Origin: Myxococcales bacterium
GTDB lineage: Bacteria; Myxococcota_A; Polyangia; Polyangiales; Polyangiaceae
NCBI GenBank assembly: GCA_016706225.1
Contig: JADJKB010000021.1
Location: forward strand, 1,054,001-1,118,000
Length of the DNA: 64,000 nucleotides
Reading direction: 5' to 3'
Each line of letters starts with the position of its first letter. Position 1 is the stretch's first letter. Positions 43,538 through 52,207 of the stretch are shown in pieces. The notes beneath the pieces were generated by a model. It saw only the letters and a program-made list of their open reading frames with translations, searched no databases and had not been told where the DNA came from. Both the position numbers and the translations under genes were made by a program.

Positions 43538-45931
43538 TCACTGTTTGCCGGTGGCGTGGGCTCGGCGCGCGCGGAACGTGAGGTGCGACGAGTAGGCGTC
43601 CTGGTTCCCGGTGGTGTTGCCTCCGGGCACCTTGTTGTAGGTCCCCGCGGTCGCCAGCGGGGTCAGCGAGCCGCCCGACTTCGGAACGTCCGGCTGCGTC
43701 GAGTTGATGACGGTGACCGCACACGAGGCGATGAAGTTCACCTTGCAGCCGCCGACCAGCGCGTCGAGCAGCGAGTTGCAGGTCGCCCCCACCGGCTGCC
43801 CGGTGCCGCAATACGTGTACTTCTTCGAGCCGCCACAGTTCTGACAGGCACCGGCACCGGTGGTCAGGGCCTCGGGGATCGGGATCTTGGCGAGGGAGTC
43901 GACGGTGATCGCTCCGCAGAGCCCCTGGCCCGTCTGGTTCGCCGTGACCTCGGGGAAGGTGACGAGCCCCGCCGCCAGGTTCGTCGGTGGAGCGGAGGGT
44001 TTGCTGTCGGTGCCCGCGGTGACGCCGCGGACCTTGGCGTCGCGCATCTGCAACACGGCGGGGCTACCCGACAAGAGCAGCGTGAGGTTCACCTGGCTCG
44101 GCCCCGCGGTGATCACGGTGGCGGCCAGCGCGCCGTTGGTGAGCCTTCCGGTCGGGAGACCGTTGGCGTCGACCTGGGCCGCGTCCAGCTTGAACCACCA
44201 GTCGAGCGACGCCGCGCCGTTGCCGGGCCAGGTGCCCTTGGCCGGGTCCAAGATGCCCGTCACGATGCCGAGCTCCAGGGCCGGATCGTTGTCGCCCTTG
44301 AGATCATCGAGGCCCATGGCCTGGACCATGATGTTGGTGCTGCCGTCGTCGATGCCGGTCTGAAGCGCGGTGTTCAGCTGCCCGACCGCGGTGTTGGTGA
44401 GCGCCTGCCCGAGCCGGTTGGCCGTGTACGTGCAGAAACTCGGCGCGTTGCCCTTGAAGATCTTGGCGTCGTAGAGCCGAGTGAACATCTCGTACTTGCA
44501 GACGGAGTCGCAGCCGTCGAGGTTCGACTTGTTGCCGTCGTCGCAGTCCTCTCCGGTGTCGATCGTGCCGTCCCCGCAGACCGCCGTCTTGACGCACTTG
44601 CCCGCGGTGCAGATGGCCCCGCCGCTGCAGACCGTGCCGCAGATCCCGCAGTTGTTGTTGTCCGTCTGGGCGTTCACGCAGGCGTTCCCGCACAGAGTCT
44701 GACCAGAACCACAGACACACGCGCCGGTCTGACAGGTGGAGCCCGACGGGCAAACCTTGGCGCAGACGCCGCAGTTGTTGTTGTCCGTCTGCATGTTGAC
44801 GCAGGTGTTGTTGCAGGCGGACTGCCCGCTGGGACAGCTGCAGGTTCCCGCACTGCAGGTCGTGCCGCCGGTGCAGGTCTTGCCGCAGCTTCCGCAGTTG
44901 GCGTTGCTGGTCTGGGTGTTGACACAAGCACCGCTGCAGAGCGTGCCGGCGTTCGGACAGGTGCAATTGCCGGTCGTGCAGCTCTGCCCGGCGGCGCAGG
45001 CGTTCGTGCACGTTCCGCAGTTGGCGGTGTCGGTCTGCAGGTTCACGCACGAGTTTCCGCATTTGGTGGTGCCGCCGGTGCAGTTCGCCGAACACTGGCC
45101 GGCAGAGCACACCTGCCCCGTGGTGCACACCGTCCCGCACGTCCCGCAGTTCGCGGCGTCGGTCTGGGTGTTCGTGCACTGGTTGTTGCAGGTCGTCTGC
45201 CCTGTGGCGCAGGCGCATTTCCCGGCTGCACAGGCCTGCCCGCCGGTGCAAGCGGTGCCACACGCGCCGCAGTTCGCGCTGTCCGTCTGGGTGTTGACGC
45301 AGGCGCCGTTGCAGTACGTCTGACCGGTTCCGCAGCCGCACTGGCCCGCAGCGCACGAGCTACCTCCGGTGCAAGCGGTGCCACACGCGCCGCAGTTTGC
45401 GTTGTCCGTCTGGGTGTCGACGCACGCGCCGCTGCAGGCCGTCTGCCCGGTCGTGCAGTTGGAGCTGCAGGTACCCGCGGAGCAGACCTGCGCCGCCGTG
45501 CAAGCGGTACCGCACGCTCCGCAGTTCTGCGGGCTGGTCTGGGTGTCGACACACGCCCCGCCGCACAGCTCACCGGTCGCGCAGGCGCACGCCCCGTTCT
45601 CGCAGGCGCTGCCGCCGGAGCAGGCGTTGTCGCAGGCGCCGCAGTGGGTGTTGTTGCTGCTCGGGTCGACGCACGCGCCGCCGCACTCGATCTCGACGCC
45701 CGTGCAGCCACCGCCGTCCGTCGCCCCGGTGCCGCCGGTCGCGCCCGTGTTGCCGGTCCCACCGGTGCCCCCGGTTGCCGAAGAACCGCCCGAGCCGGCG
45801 TCGCCTCCCGCGTCCTCTTTTCCGCCGGTGCCGGATGAGCCCGCACCGTCGTCACCGCCGCAGGCGTTCATCGCCACGCTGGCCCAAAGCACCGAGCTGA
45901 ACAAGCCAAGCCACTTCACGAGCTGCTTCAT
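43538..45931 (-). CDS. Lipoprotein with nine Cys-rich repeats
   Basis: A 797-residue lipoprotein starting at MKQLVKWLGL (GGAGG upstream), with lipobox MNAC. A Gly/Thr linker leads to nine repeats of about 41 residues, each of the form CxGxCVDTQTDxxNCGxCGxxCxxGxxC. A Myxococcus cysteine-rich repeat follows (CGDGTIDTGEDCDDGNKSNL). The last 300 residues are a beta-rich, lower-Cys domain (VNLTLLLSGSPAVLQM, CGAITVDSLAKIP, CNSLLDALVGGCKV). Likely a rigid surface stalk with a terminal domain; no enzyme family is recognised. Confidence 0.88.
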   Translation of the reverse strand: MKQLVKWLGLFSSVLWASVAMNACGGDDGAGSSGTGGKEDAGGDAGSGGSSATGGTGGTGNTGATGGTGATDGGGCTGVEIECGGACVDPSSNNTHCGACDNACSGGSACENGACACATGELCGGACVDTQTSPQNCGACGTACTAAQVCSAGTCSSNCTTGQTACSGACVDTQTDNANCGACGTACTGGSSCAAGQCGCGTGQTYCNGACVNTQTDSANCGACGTACTGGQACAAGKCACATGQTTCNNQCTNTQTDAANCGTCGTVCTTGQVCSAGQCSANCTGGTTKCGNSCVNLQTDTANCGTCTNACAAGQSCTTGNCTCPNAGTLCSGACVNTQTSNANCGSCGKTCTGGTTCSAGTCSCPSGQSACNNTCVNMQTDNNNCGVCAKVCPSGSTCQTGACVCGSGQTLCGNACVNAQTDNNNCGICGTVCSGGAICTAGKCVKTAVCGDGTIDTGEDCDDGNKSNLDGCDSVCKYEMFTRLYDAKIFKGNAPSFCTYTANRLGQALTNTAVGQLNTALQTGIDDGSTNIMVQAMGLDDLKGDNDPALELGIVTGILDPAKGTWPGNGAASLDWWFKLDAAQVDANGLPTGRLTNGALAATVITAGPSQVNLTLLLSGSPAVLQMRDAKVRGVTAGTDSKPSAPPTNLAAGLVTFPEVTANQTGQGLCGAITVDSLAKIPIPEALTTGAGACQNCGGSKKYTYCGTGQPVGATCNSLLDALVGGCKVNFIASCAVTVINSTQPDVPKSGGSLTPLATAGTYNKVPGGNTTGNQDAYSSHLTFRARRAHATGKQ
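44580..45685 (-). repeat. Nine tandem ~123-bp coding repeats
   Basis: Encodes the nine ~41-residue Cys modules of the lipoprotein; copies differ at many bases but keep the Cys/Gly/Asn scaffold. Confidence 0.8.
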
Positions 45932-46144
45932 CGCCGACCTCCGGTTCCCCAGCACCGAAGCGTATCAAACACGCGTCGATACCCCAGTGCGTTTTTCTAC
46001 CCACCCCATGTGAGTGCTTCCCTGACATTGGTGACGCGCGGCGCGTCAACTCCACAACTTTCGCGGTCTACGTCCGTCCAAGTTACAAACCCAACGCACC
46101 TCGAACGAGCTGCACACGCTCGGTTCATTCCCGAAAAGATCGAC

Positions 46145-47098
46145 ATGACCCTCACCCCTCCGCGCCGCTTCTTGTGGCTGACCCTGCTGGCTGGAGCCTG
46201 CACCAAACCCACGCCTTCAGAATCAGGACCTGCCGGTGCCAATGCCTCACGCCCGGACGCCGCGACTCCAAGCGCGGCTGTTGCCCCGATGAAAGGCCAG
46301 TGCCCCCTCGAGCTCAGACCCGGCATCTCCCTGGGACCCCTGCGCATCGGAGAGAGTCGCGCCGAGCTCGAACAGCATGGCTTACCGGTCAAGCCGACGT
46401 CGAAACACGAGGCCACCGAGTTCGTCGAAGTCGGTCCATTCCACGTCGAGCTCTGCGGTGGCAAGGTCGTCGACATCTGGCTCGACGATCTGCGACAGGC
46501 CCCTGACTGTTTGACGTTCGCGGGCAAGAAGATCGAGCGCAGCATTGCGCGAGAGCAGCTGCTGGCGCTGTTCTCGGACTGCAAACCCGCGCCACCGCGC
46601 ACCGGCGGGGAGTTCATGGAGTGTGAGCAGAGCGGCGTCCGTGTGGGCTGGGGCATGGGCGACTTCATTCAGTTGAGGATCGCGAAAGCAGGCACCCGCC
46701 TCGACGACACCTGTGAAATGCTGCTGGACGACGGCAAACCCGTGCCGATCTCCGCCGAAGAAAAGGCCAAGCTGCTGCAACAGGTGATCGATCTGGACGT
46801 GCTCGCGCCTTTCTGGCACCGAGATCTGCCGGGTCGAGACCCGCTCAACGTGCTCCAGAACGAGCTGGTGAGCGGCACTCCACCGCTGACCCTCTTTGGG
46901 TCGAAGGTCGTATACGTCGACCGCGGCCTGGCCGAGAAGAAGAAGCTCCCCTTCTTCGAGTTCACCAAGCTCTCGTCGAGCCAGACGAAGACCCGCATCG
47001 AGTTTCGCTTCCCGGTCGAAGGGGTCGTCGGGCACGCGGAGTTCGAGAAACGCCACGACGAATGGCGACTGACCGAGAAAAACGTCGCGGAACGCTGA
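46145..47098 (+). CDS. Lipoprotein of unknown function
   Basis: A 317-residue lipoprotein beginning MTLTPPRRFLWLTLLAGAC (Cys19). After a short Pro/Ala linker, a globular domain contains LRPGISLGPLRIGESRAELE, FVEVGPFHVELCGGKVVDIW and ALFSDCKPAPPRTGGEFMEC. The C-terminal part is mixed alpha/beta (KTRIEFRFPVEGVVGHAEF). Four Cys residues could pair. Family not recognised. Confidence 0.75.
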   Translation: MTLTPPRRFLWLTLLAGACTKPTPSESGPAGANASRPDAATPSAAVAPMKGQCPLELRPGISLGPLRIGESRAELEQHGLPVKPTSKHEATEFVEVGPFHVELCGGKVVDIWLDDLRQAPDCLTFAGKKIERSIAREQLLALFSDCKPAPPRTGGEFMECEQSGVRVGWGMGDFIQLRIAKAGTRLDDTCEMLLDDGKPVPISAEEKAKLLQQVIDLDVLAPFWHRDLPGRDPLNVLQNELVSGTPPLTLFGSKVVYVDRGLAEKKKLPFFEFTKLSSSQTKTRIEFRFPVEGVVGHAEFEKRHDEWRLTEKNVAER

Positions 47099-47151
47099 AC
47101 GCGCCGTGCCGCGAGCGGCGTGTTAGGCTTTGGCTTTCGGGAGGCCTGTTC

Positions 47152-48549
47152 ATGCGGTCCTTGGTGCTTGGTCTTGGGGTGACACTTCTGCTTGGCGCTT
47201 TGCTCCCCGCTGCGTGCGCGGCCTCCGACAGCGGCGGCCCCGGCGCGTCGAACGGCGGCTCGGGTGGCACCAACGTCGGAGGCTCTGGAGGCCCGGATGG
47301 CTCGGCCGCTACGGGTGGTCTCGTCAGCGGCGGCGGCTCAGGCGGCGGCGGTGGACTCGACCCGGACGCCTCCTGTGCGAAGTACAGCCAAGAGGCCAAA
47401 CAGGCCTCCGCGGCGATGCTGTTCGTGGTCGACGGCAGCGCCAGCATGGCGCAGAGCGCAAAGTGGGGAAACGCCCAGGCCGCCACCATCGCGGCCATCG
47501 ACAAGGACGCTTTCGACAACACCTCGCTCGGCCTGGTGCGCTTCCCCGCGACCTTCACCGACCCGCCCAAGTGCCTGTGTGACTACGCCTGCGCGCCCCT
47601 CGGCGGCTGCGACATCGCAACCTGCAAGGCCCTCGCGTTCCCGACCGGCATCGCCTGCGGGGTTTCCTTCCTGCCGCAGGTACAGATCAGCGACTCGACC
47701 ACCCAGAAGAGCAACCAGGGTGGGGTGCGCAAGCAGATCTACGATTACCTGGCCAGCCCGAGCAACGGCCCGGTCACCGACCCGTCGGATGCGTCTCCGA
47801 TCTACGACGCAATGACGGCCGGATACACCGCGCTCAGAGGGCAGAACATCGACCGGCGCATCATGGTGCTGATCACCGACGGTGGGTTCTCGTGTACCTC
47901 GGTCTCGAACCCGGTGCGGCCCGGCTACACCGACGGAGCCTGCAACGACTGGGAGTACCCCGACAGCGTGAACGCGCTGATCAAACAAAACTACGACGAC
48001 CCGCAGAAGCCGATCTTCACGTTCATCGTCGGGGTGCCGGGCTCGGACAGCACCGGGGCCATGCAGGGCACGTATGCGACGGCGCCGTACAACATGCTCC
48101 TGGCGCTGAGCACCTACGCCGTGACGGGAGCGCCGAGCTCCGTGCCGGCCGACTGCGACAAGACGGCGAAGTTCACGCCAACCGGGGCAGCGCCGACCAA
48201 AGCCTGCCATTTCGACCTGTCGAAGGCCGGCAACTTCAACGCCGATCAGCTGGCAACGGCCATCGAGCAGATCCGCGGCAAGGCGCTGGGTTGTGTGTTC
48301 GACATTCCGACGCCGCCCCCGGGTGAGGTCGTCGACAAGAACAAGACCAACGTGAACCTGACGCTCGAAGGCAAGACGGACACCCTGCCGAAGCGCTCGG
48401 ATCCGACCGACACCTGCGCAACCAGCCCGTGCTGGGATTTCAAGGGCGAGAAACAGATCGAGCTGATCGGCAAGGCGTGTGAGGATCTGTCGAAGGCCAA
48501 AGACGCCAAGGTCGAGATCTTCTCGGGCTGCACCCAGATCATCAAGTGA
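47152..48549 (+). CDS. vWA-domain lipoprotein
   Basis: A 465-residue lipoprotein (signal ending LPAAC) with a Gly-rich linker and a von Willebrand A domain from about residue 80. The MIDAS motif VVDGSASM is present, then SLGLVRFPA, PIYDAMTAGYTAL and MVLITDGGFSC. Insertions with Cys residues (CLCDYACAPLGGCDIATC) interrupt the vWA fold. The remainder (CDKTAKFTPTG, CATSPCWDFKGEKQIEL) resembles other myxobacterial vWA proteins. Metal-dependent ligand binding at the cell surface is the family-level inference. The small gene at 48553 follows after 3 bp. Confidence 0.87.
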   Translation: MRSLVLGLGVTLLLGALLPAACAASDSGGPGASNGGSGGTNVGGSGGPDGSAATGGLVSGGGSGGGGGLDPDASCAKYSQEAKQASAAMLFVVDGSASMAQSAKWGNAQAATIAAIDKDAFDNTSLGLVRFPATFTDPPKCLCDYACAPLGGCDIATCKALAFPTGIACGVSFLPQVQISDSTTQKSNQGGVRKQIYDYLASPSNGPVTDPSDASPIYDAMTAGYTALRGQNIDRRIMVLITDGGFSCTSVSNPVRPGYTDGACNDWEYPDSVNALIKQNYDDPQKPIFTFIVGVPGSDSTGAMQGTYATAPYNMLLALSTYAVTGAPSSVPADCDKTAKFTPTGAAPTKACHFDLSKAGNFNADQLATAIEQIRGKALGCVFDIPTPPPGEVVDKNKTNVNLTLEGKTDTLPKRSDPTDTCATSPCWDFKGEKQIELIGKACEDLSKAKDAKVEIFSGCTQIIK

Positions 48550-48552
48550 GCG

Positions 48553-48924
48553 ATGTCCGAAGACGACGCAAAAAAGGCCATTCTCTCCCGGCGCGCGCGC
48601 TTCGTCGCGGCGGCGCTCGCCAGCGCAGGGCTCGTGGTGTCGACCGCCAACTGCGGTGGTGATACCGAAAAAGACAAGGGCGACGCCTCCGTCGGCGGCA
48701 GCGGCGGCACGCCCCAGCCCTGTCTGTCTCCGCCCCCGGGCGGCAGCGGCGGCAGCGGCGGCACACCCGAACCCTGTCTCGGCATGCCCGCCGGAGGCTA
48801 CGCCGGCTACGCTGGCGCGCCGGGGCCGTGTCTCAGCGCGCCCGCCGGAGGCTACGCCGGGACTGGACCCGAGCTCGACGCGGACATCGCCGACGCAACG
48901 GACGCGAACGAAGGCTCGGACTGA
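48553..48924 (+). CDS. Small repeat lipoprotein with PCL repeats
   Basis: A 123-residue protein. An N-terminal MSEDDAKKAILSRRARF precedes a hydrophobic segment ending in a lipobox-like STANC. The mature part carries three copies of a PCL motif (PQPCLSPPPGG, PEPCLGMPAGG, PGPCLSAPAGG) in Gly/Tyr/Ala-rich repeats, then an acidic tail. It begins 3 bp after the vWA gene and is probably co-expressed. No family recognised; the single-Cys repeats could cross-link or be modified, but this is speculative. Confidence 0.75.
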   Translation: MSEDDAKKAILSRRARFVAAALASAGLVVSTANCGGDTEKDKGDASVGGSGGTPQPCLSPPPGGSGGSGGTPEPCLGMPAGGYAGYAGAPGPCLSAPAGGYAGTGPELDADIADATDANEGSD

Positions 48925-48945
48925 GCGCGGCGCGAACGCCGGAGG

Positions 48946-51165
48946 TCAGCGCAGGCCTTCGCCGCCAACGTACTCGTCTTCCCAGTCCTCACCGTCGAAG
49001 GGCCAGTACTCCTCGTCATCACCCAGCCAGCGCTCGGCTCTGAGGGAGTCGACGATGGTCTGCGGCAGGAGGCCCTGTGACAAGGCCTCGACCTCGACCT
49101 CGAGGGAGCGTTTCTCGCCGAGCACGGTCTCGATGCGGCCGAGGCGCGCGCGGCGCAAGAGCCGCGACAACCGCCGGTCGAGCCGCACCAAGGCATCTTT
49201 TGCCAGCGCAATTTGCTGGGTCTCGACCTTCGCGCGCGTCTTCGAGGCGTCCGCGTAGAGCTGCGTCGCGCGCTCGCGGTCCTTCTGGATCACTCCCATC
49301 AAGTCCACATCGGTCGTGGCCTTCATGACCGCGGCCGACGCCGGCGAGACGGCGGAGCGCCCGGCCCGCGCCCGGAGCTCGAGTGCCTCGAGCTGTTTCT
49401 TCAGCTCGTCGAGCCCGGCTTTGTTCGAGCTGGTGCGCTCGGCCTCCCGCATCAAGCGTCGGACCTCGGCGATCTGCGCCTCGATTCGCTCGATCTTGTC
49501 CGGAATCGAGTCACCGATGGGGCCGGCTGCCTGCGGGCGCACCCCTTTTGGTGTCGCGAGCTTGCGCGCCGCTTCGTCCAGATCGTTCATCGCACCGCGC
49601 AGACCCGAGAGCTGAATGTCGAGCTGGCCGAGCCGGCGCGACGCAGTGCCGTAGCCGCTGTCGATGCGCATCAGTGCGCCGAGCGTGCGCGCCACCGCCG
49701 CGTCGATCCCCAGGTTTGCCGTGGCCGGATCCGAGCCCTCGCGCACGGTCTCGACCAGGCGTTTGACCGCGGTGTCTTCCTTCGAGACCCGACGCGCCGC
49801 ATCGCGAACTGGGTCGTAGCGCTTCAAGAACTCGCGCAGCTTGGCGTCGGCACGGAAGAACTTGCACGTCGCAAGATCGATGTACGCATCGAGGATCCAG
49901 GCCTCGTCCTCGTACGGGTGGTTCAGCTTCATCGCCCGAAGCTCGCTCATCACCTCACGTGCGCCCTCGTAGTCCTTGGCTTCGTAGCGCGTCGTCGAGG
50001 CCTCGTAGAGCGCCTCCGGCAGGCGATCGGAGTCCTTCGGCACCAGGTAGTAGTAGTAACGCGCGTCGTCGAAGCGGTACTGCTCGTGGGCAACCCGACC
50101 CAGGCCCAGCCGCGCGAGATCGCGCACTCGAAAGAAGTCGCTACCGCCGAAGAGCGGGGCTTTCTTGGGCGTGCGTTTGGGGTCGGCGACCTTGCAGAAG
50201 AGGTTCTCGCCCTTCTTCAGCTGTCCGCGCTCGACCTCGATCACCCCCGAGAGGTAGGTCGCCTGAGCCCAGAAGCGGGACTTCGGCGAGACCTGCGCGT
50301 ACGCAGCCAGAGCGCCAGTCCTGTCCTTCTTGCGCTCGAGCGCGCGCCCCTTCAGGTACGCAATGTCGCCGCGCAGCTCTTCGGGAGCGGACGTCGGCAC
50401 CTGCGACAGATCTTTCAGGAACACGTCGAGCTGCTCACTCTCGAGCCCGATCTCGACCATGCTGCGCGCGGCGCGACGGTAGTTGGTCTCCTTCGCGTCG
50501 CCGGTGAGCAGGCGCAGGAGATAACCCCGCGCGAGCTCGTACGCACCCGCACGACCGAGCGCGTCGCCGAGCAAGAACACCGCCGCGCGCCCCTCGGCGC
50601 TGGTGGCGAATGGGAGAAAGCGTGGCTGCTCGACCAGGTACACCAGGTCGCCGATGGCCTCGTCCCGGCGGCCGTTGACGAGCTTCTCTTCGATGGGCCC
50701 GAGCTCGTCCCGAAGACGTTGCGTGCTGAGCGGCGCGGTGGCCGCGAGCTGCCGCTTCGCGAGCGCCTTCTGGTACGCCTGCATGCCCTCGGAGCGGGTG
50801 TCGGGTTTGCCTACGCTCGGTGGCAGCTCTGCCGCAGCATCGCCGCCCTCTGCCGCTGCGCCCGCTTCGCCTTCGGCCGGCTTCGCAGCCGTCTCGCCAG
50901 ACGCGTCGGCCTTGGACTCCCCGTCCTTCTTGGCGTCTTCCTTCTTGGTGTCTTCCGGCTTGGACTCGTCCTTCTTCGCGTCGTCCTTCTTGCCGCCGGT
51001 CTTCTTTGCGCCAGCCTTTTTGGGCTCGGGCGTGGCGGGCTCGTCTCCATAAGGGTTATCCCCTGCCGGTTTCGCGGGTTTTCCCTTGGTTTGTGCGCCT
51101 GCCGGAGCCGCAAGGGCGGAGGACAGGACAAGACACGAAACCCAGGCCAGGCGCCGAAACATCAA
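48946..51165 (-). CDS. Exported TPR/coiled-coil protein, GltC-like
   Basis: A 739-residue exported protein with signal peptide (cleavage near AGAQTKG), a Lys/Asp/Glu-rich low-complexity linker to about residue 110, TPR-like helices (FLLGDALGRAGAYELARGYLL, DARYYYYLVPKDSDRLPEAL), a coiled-coil region (ERIEAQIAEVRRLMREAERT, KKQLEALELRARAG) and an acidic aromatic C-terminus (DDEEYWPFDGEDWEDEY). The domain plan and C-terminal YWPFDGE motif resemble GltC of the M. xanthus gliding complex, recalled from general knowledge and not verified. The preceding gene overlaps it by 4 nt. Confidence 0.85.
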   Translation of the reverse strand: MMFRRLAWVSCLVLSSALAAPAGAQTKGKPAKPAGDNPYGDEPATPEPKKAGAKKTGGKKDDAKKDESKPEDTKKEDAKKDGESKADASGETAAKPAEGEAGAAAEGGDAAAELPPSVGKPDTRSEGMQAYQKALAKRQLAATAPLSTQRLRDELGPIEEKLVNGRRDEAIGDLVYLVEQPRFLPFATSAEGRAAVFLLGDALGRAGAYELARGYLLRLLTGDAKETNYRRAARSMVEIGLESEQLDVFLKDLSQVPTSAPEELRGDIAYLKGRALERKKDRTGALAAYAQVSPKSRFWAQATYLSGVIEVERGQLKKGENLFCKVADPKRTPKKAPLFGGSDFFRVRDLARLGLGRVAHEQYRFDDARYYYYLVPKDSDRLPEALYEASTTRYEAKDYEGAREVMSELRAMKLNHPYEDEAWILDAYIDLATCKFFRADAKLREFLKRYDPVRDAARRVSKEDTAVKRLVETVREGSDPATANLGIDAAVARTLGALMRIDSGYGTASRRLGQLDIQLSGLRGAMNDLDEAARKLATPKGVRPQAAGPIGDSIPDKIERIEAQIAEVRRLMREAERTSSNKAGLDELKKQLEALELRARAGRSAVSPASAAVMKATTDVDLMGVIQKDRERATQLYADASKTRAKVETQQIALAKDALVRLDRRLSRLLRRARLGRIETVLGEKRSLEVEVEALSQGLLPQTIVDSLRAERWLGDDEEYWPFDGEDWEDEYVGGEGLR

Positions 51166-51926
51166 TCCGCCACCTTCGCGCGCAGCTTGACGTTGAGCTC
51201 GTACGTGCCGTCCTGATCGTCCGGGAAGTCCACGGCCATGTCGGAGTCGTCCTCGAGCTCGACCTGAACCTGCACCGTCTTGCTCTCTGGAACCACGATA
51301 CTCATCTTCGTGCTCTGCCAGGTCTTGTACTCGCGGCCACGGGCGTCCACCCGCTCGATCTCGACCCCGAGCACGTGATGCCCGGGCGCAACGGCGTGCT
51401 CGTAGACGGGCTTCTCGTCGTCGGCACTGAAGCGATCGCCGGCGACGTACACCACGCCGTCGTCGAGCGTCACGACGAACTTGCTGATGCGCGCGTTGTC
51501 TCCGTCGGTCTCCACCAGGACCTTGAGCTTGCTCTTGAAGAGCGTCGTCGTGAGCGCGGCCACGCGGCTGCGAAGCGCCGCGATGTCGCCGAGAAGTCGG
51601 TCGTACTCCGCCGGCGCCGGCTGAGTTCCGCCATCGGGAAACTCGTTGGCGCGCGGAGTGAGCGGTGAGGGTTTGGTCTTTTCGTCAGGGCCTTCCGCCC
51701 GCTTTGGCGGCGGCTCACCCAGATCGGCTGCGCTCGCGCCAGGCGGAACGGCGGGCTGGTCCTCGGGTTTGTCCTTGGGCTCCTTCTTGTCTTTGTCGTC
51801 CTTGTCGGCCGCCTTCTTGTCCGGCTCTTTCGGCGGCGCAGCGCCCTTCTTGGGCTGCGCGAGCGCGACGAGCGCAAAGAGCACGATGAACGAAGCGACC
51901 GAAACGAGCAGGGCTTTCTGGCGCAT
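51162..51926 (-). CDS. Exported protein coupled to GltC-like gene
   Basis: A 254-residue protein with a signal peptide or N-terminal anchor (residues about 5-23), a strongly charged Lys/Asp linker (DKKAADKDDKDKKEPKDK) and a C-terminal beta-rich domain of about 150 residues (LKVLVETDGDNARISKFVVT, GVVYVAGDRF, YEHAVAPGHHVLGVEIERVD, YELNVKLRAKVAD). The linker composition matches the linkers of the GltC-like and GltD-like proteins. Its stop overlaps the GltC-like start by 4 nt, so the two probably act together in the envelope. Family not recognised. Confidence 0.8.
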   Translation of the reverse strand: MRQKALLVSVASFIVLFALVALAQPKKGAAPPKEPDKKAADKDDKDKKEPKDKPEDQPAVPPGASAADLGEPPPKRAEGPDEKTKPSPLTPRANEFPDGGTQPAPAEYDRLLGDIAALRSRVAALTTTLFKSKLKVLVETDGDNARISKFVVTLDDGVVYVAGDRFSADDEKPVYEHAVAPGHHVLGVEIERVDARGREYKTWQSTKMSIVVPESKTVQVQVELEDDSDMAVDFPDDQDGTYELNVKLRAKVAD

Positions 51927-52095
51927 GAGCGGGTTCCGAGGTTATCACGCGGGCGGGGCCCCCGCGCCGGCCGAAAAGCGCAGTGATCCAAGGGCTTTGT
52001 GGCAGACACCGGGCGGGGCCCGGGTCGGGTCCCGTCCACTCGGGCGGACACGGCCGCGACGTCCGCCGGAGATTTGCCCGCCGTCCGCGAGTCGC

Positions 52096-52121
52096 GACAC
52101 ACGGGCACGTGCCCGTGTGTC
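52096..52121. repeat. Perfect 26-bp palindrome in divergent intergenic region
   Basis: GACACACGGGCAC is followed directly by its reverse complement. It lies 87 bp upstream of the PHM-like ATG and 170 bp upstream of the divergent gene start. It could be an operator or, as RNA, a hairpin. Confidence 0.6.
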
Positions 52122-52155
52122 AGCCCGTGCCAACCAGCGAGCGAGCCCCCGAGTT

Positions 52156-52183
52156 GTTCGAAGCTTTTCGTCTGGTATGCTGA
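52156..52183 (+). promoter_or_regulatory. Candidate sigma-70-type promoter
   Basis: TTGTTC and TATGCT are separated by 16 bp, with the ATG of the PHM-like gene 24 bp after TATGCT. Confidence 0.45.
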
Positions 52184-52207
52184 TTGCTGGGAGCTGATCG
52201 GGGAACC

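Noticed and set aside
43490..45838. Long plus-strand open frame opposite the nine-repeat lipoprotein
   Set aside because: Antisense shadow of a repetitive GC-rich gene; its composition mirrors the repeats and it lacks any domain or start signal.
48553..48924. Classifying the small PCL-repeat lipoprotein as a RiPP precursor of the radical SAM enzyme at 42404
   Set aside because: The two genes are about 5 kb apart with unrelated genes between, and the protein has a lipobox rather than a typical leader; kept only as an open possibility.
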